Shown here piece after piece: positions 26,201 to 37,100 of a DNA stretch of 64,000 nt. The first letter of the stretch is position 1; every line of letters starts with the position of its first letter. The notes beneath the pieces are model-generated. The model did no database searches and had not been told where the DNA came from. It worked only from the letters and a program-made list of their open reading frames with translations. The position numbers were made by a program, and so were the translations under genes. This stretch comes from Sceloporus undulatus (Eukaryota > Chordata > Lepidosauria > Squamata > Phrynosomatidae). The DNA lies in contig NC_056528.1 of the NCBI RefSeq assembly GCF_019175285.1, forward strand, positions 17,958,140 to 18,022,139, given 5' to 3'.

Positions 26201-29200
26201 GCCATGGCAGTTAAAGCAGTGTCAAACTGCATTGCTTCTGCAGTGCATAAGTCAATGTGTAGTTTGAGCATGTCTCAGCAGTTGAACATATTTCAAGCAA
26301 TTTTTCAGTTTCAAAACTAACAATGTGCATGTGTGAACTAAACAACCAGGACAGGCACACCCTGCATAAGAAAACAAAAATCATTTTAACCTTCCTGAGA
26401 CCACCTGAAGGCTTCCGTTAAAATGCATCCATTTTCCATTTTTGCTTTCTCCTTTTTCTTCTGCATTTTTCTTTTTAATATCGACATTGAATTTATTAAG
26501 CTGTCTATATGAGGAAGAAAAAATTCCCCCCAGGTTGTGACGCTCGGCATCCAGCCAAGCTGACGGCTGTGACAATGTTCTAGCCGTATGCTCTCTGTCT
26601 TTTAGCCATGCCCTCTTGCCTTCCTTTTAGCTCCCTACAGAAAGTATTTGGAAGGCACACTGCCAACAGTGCTGTCAATCCCAGTGGTAGCCCAAGAACC
26701 TGGCATTTGACATATCCAAGCCCCCTTCATCGCTAGCTCAGGCTCACCAAGAAAAGCTTCTCTCTATGGGTGCACAGAGGGAGCATGTCCTCTGAAAAGA
26801 CAGCCCTTCTGAAATATTAGTATTCCACAACCCAGTGAAAAAATGACATCTCCAACAGATGTTGGATGGGCCTCTTTCAGGAATGCTTTCACTGTGTATT
26901 CCTGCATGGCAAGGTATTGGACTGGTTCCCAACCGTTGGTCCTCATTTGTTTTGGACCCCAGCTCCCCAGAAGTCCTAGTCAACTTGGCCAGGAATTATG
27001 GAAGCTGAAGTCTAAATCATCTAGAGGACCCCAAGGTTGGGCACTATTGATGGTCCTTGTGGTCCTTTCCAGCTCTAAGAGTCTATGATTCTTAATTCCT
27101 ACTTTGCAGCTCCCTCCTTGTGTATATGTCTAGTTGCGACATTGAGAAAAGACTTAACTGCCACTTCAATCTGTTTCTGCACACCAAGAGGAAGGGAGGA
27201 CATCTTGGAAAAAATGTGGAGTTGGAGGCAACCATTCTACTGTTGCCTGTGTGCAGATTGTTTAACACAGAGGCATATTCAAAGTGTGTCATCCCCCAAA
27301 GCCAGCCATTTAAACTGAAAATGCAGAAGCAGGAAAATGCATGCCAAGGACAGAAAAGGAGACCATCTCTCGACTCTTAAAAAAAATCAGGCATTTTAGA
27401 AAACCCCATCAGAATACTTTTGTTGGGACTGACTTCAGGAATGGCGCAGCTTGACAGAGCCATTAATCTGCCGTGGAAGACCTGCTCTGCAGCACATGGC
27501 ATGTGGTTCAACCTTCCTGAAGAGGACCGCAACACAGAAGCGCCATCTGCAGCAACACAGGAGTCACCGCACAACGTAAGACCCAACAAGCTTTGTGTTA
27601 CGGCATCCGAGGGAAATGACAGATAGCACACTAGAAGCCAAGCAAGGAGAAGGGATGGGAGCAGGTATCTGGTTTGTAACTGGCAAACGTCCATGACCTG
27701 ATGCCATGAATGGGGATGGGTAGGGCATCTTGCAACCACATCAGCACAGTGCCTCTGCTGAAAGCCAAAAACCAAACCTGGGAGCAGCTAAGACCTTGTA
27801 GCCATCCTAGCAGCAGAGCAAGGGGGTGTATTTTGGGCATGTGCTGTAACCTTCCCACATCTGCAAAATTTTTACGACCCGCCTGCTAGCAAGAACACAG
27901 CGGCACAGGTCTCTGAATGGCACAGCGGAGAAGCTTCCTTTCAGCCAAGGAACAAGAAAGGACTCCATCGTGTCCTCCTGTTCGCAGAAAAAGCAGGACC
28001 ATGCAGTCACCATACAGGTTGAATTGGCACACTAAAACATTCGCAGCCCAGGGCAAGATGCAACACTACAGGATGCCAGGCTGGACCATTAACAAATGCA
28101 CAACTGGATGGAAAGGACAAAATAAAATGTTTTTTTACTTAGCTTTACTAGGAGGGAGTGCTGAAAAGTTCTCACATCCACCAAGAAGGGAATGACCTAG
28201 AGTTATGAAACTTATATGGAATCATAAAATCCTAGAGTCAGAAGAGACCCCAAGGGTCATCCAATCCAACCCCCTTCTGCCACGCAGGAAAACACAATCC
28301 AAACACTGACAGGCAGCCATCCAAACTCTGCTTAACAACCTCCAAAGGAGGAAACTCCACCACACTCCAAGGCAGCATATTCTATTGTTGAACAGCTCTT
28401 ACTATCAGGAAGTTTTTCCTAATGTTTGGATGGAATCACTTTTCCTTTAGCTTGAATCCATTGCTCCGAGTCCTATTCTCTAGAGCAGCAGAAAACATGC
28501 ATGCTCCATCCTTAATATGATATCCCTTCAAATATTTAAACAGGGCTATCATATCACCTCTTAAGCTCCTCTTCTCTAGGCTAAACATACCCAGCTCCCT
28601 AAGTCTTTCCACATAGGGCATAGCTTCCAGACCTTTCACCATTCTGATCTACTCTGGATGCGCTTCCGATCCTCAATACCCCGCTTCAATTGTGGTGTCC
28701 AGAACTGAACATAGTATTCCAGGTGAGGCCTGACCAAAGCAGAATAGAGTGGTACTATTACACGTTATTCCTTATATTCACCCCAAAGTTTGATCCACTT
28801 AACGCATCATTTCTCAAGTTTCTTTAACCCTTCCACAAAAGATTCTGATGTCTGGTCACTGAAATACTGCTCCGTTGCTGCTATCAACTCTGAGTCATTC
28901 AAACATGTCCTTCTTTTGAAGGTCTGGAAACCAGAAACAGTCAGGCAAAGCAAGACCAGTGGATGGTCTATGCACTCAAAACCTCCGTCTTGCCAGCCCT
29001 GTGAACGGCTGCATTGACCTGCAAAAGGTGAACCTCTTTCTGCAACTTTCTTTGCAATGTACAGTGGGCCCTTGGTATCCACTGGAGTTTTATTCTCTAT
29101 TGATGCCAAAATCTGTGGATGCTAAAGTCCTAGTAAATACTGTACATAATAAAATGGTGTCCCTTATACAAAATGGCAAAATCATGGTTTAGATGGATGG

Positions 29201-30094
29201 ATGGATGGATAGAATCTTTTCAAGCTGTGAGTGATTGAATCAGTGGAAAAAGAATCTGAATACAGACGGTCAACTGTACATTGTTTATTGAAGGTGTGTT
29301 ACTGCAACCTGACACTGGACATCTGCCTTTCTTCAGCCCTCCTTCAACTTTCTTCCACTGCTGACACTTGAAAGTACTCCAGCTAGACAGAGGACACGGA
29401 GGAAAAGAGGACGGATGGAGGGTATAAAAGGATGTTTTTTTAAAGAGCTTCTTTGCCAAAGGATTTGATAAGTGAGGTATGTCTTTGCAGCCCTTGGATT
29501 CATTCCCATCACCCCAGCCTTCCCTGCCAAAGATGAGTCATGATGGGAGTTGTAGTCCAAAAACATTTAGAGGTTTCCCTGCCTAGATCCCACCCAACTC
29601 CACGCAATCTACACAACTCATTAATGCCACTAAAATACATTTTAAAACACTCATTTTTTTAAAGCTAAGTGAGTCACAGCCACGCTGTAGGAACACCCAG
29701 CGCGACATCCGAACGGATTTGTGTGCCACAGCCCACAGTCGCCCCGAAACTTAAAGCAGAAAGAGACGGTTGGAATGTCCTGCCTCTTATTTGCCAATGG
29801 GATGCCATTAAATTAAGAAATCAACGGTGCTGGAATGGCATAAAACGCTACGCTTGAGACCAAGATTATCTCCAGTCAATCCTGGGATTCATATTTTTAT
29901 CAGCTTTCGAAAACACTGTGGGAGTTATTTTTTCATAAAACCCACACACCTCCAGAGGGTCCCTGGCTGGCAAGGAAGACTCTGGATGACTCACCAGGTA
30001 TTTGAAAATGGAAGCTTTTGCACGCTGCCTTCATGCAATTGTGGAAACGGCCTTGCAGTACAAATGATGCTTGCACATATTACGTATCAAACAT

Positions 30095-30135
<41 letters not shown>

Positions 30136-31092
30136 TAGGCAACAAGCCTGTGTTGCTGCACGTTTATAATGCTGGCTTGGTGGGCATCTGGATCAGTAAG
30201 GCAGAGAACCCACTCCAGGTTTTAGACAGTTTTCATTACCTTTTTAAGGAACCGGGCCTATCTGGGGAAGACACCTTGGATAACCTCGTTGTGTGCCTTC
30301 AAGTCATATCCCACTTATGGTGACCCAAAGGCAAACTTAGCATGGCGTTTTCCTGGCAAGATTTATTCGGAGTGGGTTTGCTGTTTCTTTCTCCCGAGGC
30401 TGAGAGAGTGCAACTTGTCCACGGAGACCCACTGGGTTTTCTTGGCCAAGCAGGGATTCAAAACCTGGTCTCCAAAGTCACAGTCTAACACTGAAACCAG
30501 TAAACCAGGCTGGCTCTCTGGAGTACCTTGCATAACCTATAAAGCCCTACATGGTTTAGGTCCAGCCTGTTTGAAGGCCTGTATCTCCCTATATGACTCC
30601 ATTCAAGTTCAATGGAGGGACCTTTCTCTCTATCTCACTGCCTTCCCAGGCTCATTTGGTAAGAGCAAGGGAGAAAGGGGTGTATGTAGCCAGACTGCAG
30701 AATGAAAGCAGTTTGATACAGCTTTAACTGCCAAGGCTCCGATTTGTGCTTTGGTAAAGTATTCAAGCATGGTCTGTGAGAGAGCTCTGACACCTCACCA
30801 AACTACAGATCCCAGGATTCTGTAGGATAGTCATGGCCGTTAAAGTGATATCAAACTGCTTTCATTCCGCAGTCTGGCTACACCCAGGGTCTTCTTGGCG
30901 GCTTATATAAAATGGAAAATCAAGGTTTGCTATTTGGAATTTATACCTTTTTTTGAATATTTTCAAGCCATGAACACTTGAATCCATGGATAAAAAAAAT
31001 CTGTGGATCAGGAGGGCTGACTGTACATATAGAGTATTTTCAAGCCATGGATACTTGAATCCATGGATAAAGAATCCATGGATACAGAAGAC

Positions 31093-31143
<51 letters not shown>

Positions 31144-34100
31144 TATTTAGGTTTTTGTATCTTTGTATCTGTATTTGTTTCAAAATAGGTCATTTTAAAT
31201 ATGCAATTCCTGGGAGAATAGGTGGGATGTAAATGAAAAAAATAAACAAACTCCCTCGAAGTTTGAATTAAAACTTACAGTGGATTCACTGCATTACAGA
31301 CATGGGAATCAGCACATCTACCTCCTTCTTGCTTTTCTTTCTGCCACCTCCTACACTCTCTCTTTTCCCTTCCCTTCGCTGCTCCATTTGCCAAGTGAGT
31401 TGCCAAGAGAGGGACAGATTGCTCTTATCCCAAGTGTGAGATGATCACTCCCAGAGGGCTTTTGAAACCAAGCCAAGAGCCACAAGCTCTCCGATTTGGT
31501 CTTTTATGTCCCAAATATTCCAAAATTCTCACTCCCCGAAATCCAAACTCCAAGCATTTTGGATAAGGGAGACTCAACCTTTTGAAACACCGAAGCTGGA
31601 AAGGTTCCTGACTTTTTATAGAATGAATAAACAAATGTCAAAGGACATAAAAATGATAAATTATCCGATTTCTCCTTGAAACACGCATTTGTTCATTGTG
31701 GTGCTTTGTGTGATTCCAACTCCATGGGATGGGGAGACGTGACTGAAATGACCCAAGCACCTTTGCTTCTCCCATCAATACAATGAATTCAAACCTCATG
31801 ACTCCTCGCAAAGACATGCATGCATGCATGCTGCCAAGTCAGAGCTGCAGCCTGCAAATCCAAATGCAACTCCCGACAATCTGAGGCGGCAGGAAATTAA
31901 TTCCAAAAGGACCATCTCAGTGGGACAAACAACATGAAACTTCATCGCAAAGGGAAGGGGCTGCGTTTACAGAGATAAAAGTCCCTCCAAATTGGTGTCG
32001 GCAGTTTCGTTGTTTACGAGGATCTAGGCCAAGATGAAAGCTGAGCTGAACTTTAATTAACCGTCTTGGGAAACACTGAGCCAGGTCAGCTGGGACTGAA
32101 ATTAAGAGCAACGTGAAGCCAGTTAACTGTGGTTAATTCAGCATCTCTAGATCTGAGTCGTTTTCCCTCTGGTTCTGGGGACATTTTCCCAGCAAGGAAG
32201 AAATAATTCACGGCAAGGGCATCAATAGGGAAGTGCGGGGAGTTTGGACCGCATTGGACCCTAGGAATAGTGACCCCACCGGTCCACTGAGTATCCTGGG
32301 GGGAGGGGGGTGATGGTGGGAAAGCCTGAGAGTAGGCAAGGGATCCTAACCTCTCCGACGGACAGAGGCTTGGTTTCAAAGGTCCTCTGGAAGCGATCAG
32401 CTTGAGGCAAGTGAGGGCCAGAGGGCCTTTGAAACCAAGCCAAGCGCTACAAGCTCTCTACTCCGATTTGGATGTTAATTTCCCACTGTGATCAACAGGA
32501 TTGCCTCTCAGGGAAAATGCCCACAAGGTCGCAGTTATTGTCCCTCCCGAAAGGAAATGAAATCTATGTGCTAAAACGATTTCTACGGTGAAATGCTTTA
32601 TTCTCTGTTGCTGTGTGACGGCATGTCATTTCCAACTTATGGCGACCCTAAGGCAAAGCCATCATGGGGTTTTCTTGGCTTCAGAGGAGGTTTGCCATTG
32701 CCTTCCTTGAGTCACACGCTCTCAGCCTCAAGGGAAGGCAATGGCAAATCTCCTCTGAATTAATCTTGCCAAGAAAACCCAAAGCCATCCAGTGGGTTTC
32801 ATGGCCAAGCGGGGAATCAAACCATGGTCTCCAGAGTTGTAGTCCAACACTCAAACCACTATGCCATGATAACTCTTTTTAAACTCTATTCTTAAATTAA
32901 TTTTTTTCTTTAAGAACATCACATCTTACCAATTTTTCATTGTAACTGCATCAAACTATGTACTGCAAATACATGTAGGCTGTATGTATTATTCTTGCTA
33001 TAAAGACCTTGTCAGCTTTCTTATAATAAAGACCCAGGGGCAGCCTGAGATATTTTGCTACCTGAAGCAGGACTTCAAGCCTCTGAGGAGTCAGGTTGCA
33101 ATTTGACCCCTTAGAAACTCAAAGTCTTGCTTCAGGCAGCAAAATACAGCAGGCTTTTATCCTGGGTCTTTATTATAAGAAAGCTGACAAGAAGAAAATG
33201 AACTCATTTAGAAAGACAAATTAATGGGGTTTAGAGCAAATCAAGCCCGAACTCTCATGAAAAGCGGAGGAGACTATTTGACGGCAAATAACAAAGAGGA
33301 AAGAGATAACCCTCTGGGTTTTTCTAGGTTGCAATGCCCATCGGCCCTAGCCAGCACAGCCAAGGGTGAAGGATGATGGGAGCTGCAGTCCAGCATCATC
33401 AAGAGGGGCACATAGTAAAAACACTCATCAGCCCCAGCATACTGTCAAACAGCCCTTACCATTAGAAAGTTCTTTCATGTGGTTTGAACCCACTGCTCCA
33501 TGTCCTAGTCTCCGGAGCAGCAGCAAACATGCTTGCTGCATCCTCAACATGACATCCCTTCAAAGATTTAAACATCGCTATCATGTCACCCCTTAAACTT
33601 CTCTCCTCCATGCTAAACATACACAATTCCTTAAGCCACTCCTCATAGGATTTGGTGGTTTTCAGACCTTTCGCCATTTCGGTTGCCCTCCTCTGGACAC
33701 ACTCCAGTTTCTTATCATCTTTCTTAATTGTGGTGCCCAGAACTAAACACATTATTCCAGGTGTAATCTGACCAAAGCAGAATAGAGTGGCACTATTACT
33801 TCTCTTGATCTAGACACAACACTCCTATTGAAACAGCTTAATATCATATTGGCTCTTTTAGCTGCTGCATCATATATCTTAAAGTAAAGAAATAATTGCC
33901 GTCCATTTGTCAGCAAGGAAGCTCTGCAGTATCCTACAGATGAAACCATTTCATATAACCAGCAAAAGCCATGGATCCATGTCTTCCTCTTGCTTTAAAT
34001 CAGAGACGCTGGCCTCAAAGTCACAACTGTGGGGGCCCTGCCATCACTCCCCTTACATTTTTTTACACTGCTCAGTCAATGCCAAACAACTGCCATGATC

Positions 34101-37100
34101 AAAACCAAGCTTCAGTGTACATTTTCCTATACTAAGAAACAAGCTATAATAACTAAATCTGTCAGATTTGGCAAAGTTTGCAACTCACTGAATGCTGAGA
34201 ACTCTAGTTTCCATTAAAAACAAAGCATCTAGTCCTCACTATTCCTTTGGCTTGCCAAAGGAACATGTTGGCGGCACATGTTGGACAAAGTGAGAGAATA
34301 GCACACCTAGAAAAGGAGGCATTCAGATAATGCAGCATCTGCAAGTCAGATCCATTCAGCCCCTCATTTTGCTAATTTAGAATGATTTCTACAGCTTGGT
34401 ACAGAGAAGGACAAAGCACTCTGCACTATTTCCCCTTGGTCTCAATGTTCCGAGATTTCAGCAAATGCTTTGGCAAGCCTACCTTCAGAACAAGGAGGGC
34501 TAAAAACCCCATTAACAAAGGAAACCCATTATTGTCGTTTTTCATTTTACTCATACCCTGACTTCCCCCTTCTCCAAGACTGGAGCTCAAGTCAGCTTCA
34601 GAATTAAAATGATAACCATATAGTTAGAAAAAGCCAATGTCGAAATACAATTAAACTGCTAACGACAGTGAAGCAATTTAAAACAAACATTTACGAAGGA
34701 TAAAAAGCAGTTAAATAGAATCCAATCTAAAACAATTCAAGAGAACCAGTGTGGTGTAACGGTTTGCGCACTGGACTATAGAGAGCAGAGTACAAATATT
34801 GCTGGGTAAACTTAGGCAAGACACACTCTCTCAGCCTCAGATGATGGCAATGGCAAACCCCCTCTGAAGAAACTTGCCAAGATAACCCTGTGATAGGGTC
34901 ACCTTAGGGTCACTGTACGTTGAAAACAACTCGAAGGCACACAACCACAACTAAAATACAGTGCCCTCTTTAAAAAGCCTTCCCTTAAAAACTTTCAGTT
35001 CCAAAAGTCTGTCAGAACAAAAGCATCTTCACTTGCTGACAAAAGGACAAGGAAGGGGCCATGCTGGCTTGCTAAGGGAGTGAGTTCCAGACCCTGGGGT
35101 CAATCGTTGAGAAGTCCCTATCTCATGTCCATACCAACCATACTTGTGAAAACGGTCGGACTCAGGTCCCACCAAAGTTCTCAATGCTCTGAGAATGCCA
35201 TACTATGCTCCAAATCCTATGTTAAATGTAAACTGGAGTCTCAAGTCATTGGTATCATGCTGCCATGTAAAGAACCCTGCACTTTTTTGTGTTTGCAAGA
35301 GAGAGGAGATATTTTTGTTTGGGATCAACATCATGCTTGGACCAGATATCCAAAAAAGAATGAAGATGAGCAGGGATTCAAGAGTTGCCTCTTTCACTGC
35401 TCTGTAGCAGCAAGGTTTCTATGGGAATGCAACCCACCCGCCCCCAAGCCACAAATCTAAACAGTGCACTTGAAATCTCTTGCGCTCAAGACTTCTTGCG
35501 CTTGCAAAAGATTTTCCGTTCTCCACACAAAAACCGGCTTCTGGTCCTTCCTTGCGCCTTTCTCTTCCCCAAAATGCAGCAACCGACAAAGGAACCACTC
35601 TGAAATTCCCTTGCACAAGAGAGCCGTTTGTTTTCTTCAGTGGCTTCCGTTTTCCAATAAAGTCAACCCTGACATTTTCAGTCTCCCTGCAGTTCTTGCA
35701 GGTCTCTTCACTTTTGTGTCATCCAGAAACTGAGTCCGCTAATCCTTGTTCACCTGTTCGTCCGGAGCAAGGGAACGGGGGATGATGCCAGGCACGTACA
35801 AAGCACCAAATGCAGCGGAGAGTCAAGGCGCTTCGAGCACCAGCCGGCCCAATTCAGGACCTCCTTTTCTGGGTCAACAAGGTGTGAGCGCTGCTTGCAG
35901 GTAGATGGCTTCAAGACTGGCACGGCAGGTCATTATCAATTTAGCATGCTGGCATGTAGGTTTTTTTTTAACCAAACAGTAAAGATACTGAATACAGTGA
36001 ATAACAATAGTGGCAGGAACTAAAGCAGTTAACAATGCAGCTACCATGAAGATGGTAAGAACATCGCAAAGGAAAATTAATAAATTGTTTAAAGCATAAA
36101 TTTATATACCAAGAAAAAGGGGAAATATGTAAGACCCTATTAAGAATTCAAGAATATATAAATTTGGGCACTTCTGACTGTATTGACTATACAAACCCCA
36201 GTGTGGTCAGACATATTGGGGTTTGATCCAGTACACAAGAGTCCATTGGTGTCTGATCTTTTGGGGGTTTGATAAGGACTGAGATGCTCAGCCCCCCAGC
36301 ATAAATTTAAGGGGAGGGTCCATGCTTGTAGCCAAACTGGCTTCAGAACTGCACAAATGCCCCTCACTAAGTGCAGATCGGACTGCCTTTACAGAACTGG
36401 AAACTGACCACAGCAGCCAGCAATGGTGGGCTTCCTTGGGACTTTGCCACAAACCGGTTTATGACCCCCCTCCCATCCCTGCCCAAACCTTAGGCAGCTG
36501 TCCAAACATTTCCCCCCTCATGTCAGCTGCTATTTTGGCTCAACCAGACTAAAAATACAGAAGGGAACTGACAGGAGGGAAGAAGGAGGCAGAGTCCCAC
36601 ACCTTGAGGAGATGATGACCCGCCTGTGGAGCCACAACATCTGGGTGGTGGTCTTCTCTCACACTGCTGGAGAAAATGTCAGGCAAATGGGAGAAGAAAC
36701 TTGGGGCTGGGGGTGACGTTTTTCCCTTAACCAAGAGGCAGCTTGGCCCCCTCCTCTGAGTTGAAGGACACCAGAACCTGGCCATCTATGGAGAAGGCAC
36801 CCAGGGCTGAGATGCCTTCCCCCTTTTGCCCCATGTCCAGGAACAGTGTGATGTAGTGGTTTGAGTGTTCCTTTATGACTCTAGAGACCAGGCTTACAAT
36901 CCCAGCTCAGCCATGGAAATCCACTGGGTCTGACCTTGGGCGAGTCCCACTCTCTCAGCCGCAGAGGATGGCCATGGCCAACCCTTGAGTCCTTGTACCA
37001 GGAGGAAGGCTGGATATGAATAATATCAAGAAGAATAAAAAGAAGAAGAAACCTGTCAAGAAAACCCCATGATAGGGGTTCACCTTAGGGTTGCCATAAG

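Noticed and set aside
27377-27858. 132-codon minus-strand frame in an NSMF intron considered as an extra NSMF exon
   Set aside because: No similarity to NSMF, no matching splice phase, and no conserved residues.
28436-28642. Minus-strand frame with [13 protein letters not shown]
   Set aside because: Not a host gene: it is the C-terminal end of CR1 reverse transcriptase ORF within a LINE fragment.
30097-31141. Dinucleotide runs considered as regulatory elements
   Set aside because: Ordinary microsatellites with no supporting context.
35400-35900. GC-richer patch considered as NSMF exon 2 or an alternative promoter
   Set aside because: No AFGEYLSQ-like reading on the minus strand and no convincing splice pair; no promoter element visible.
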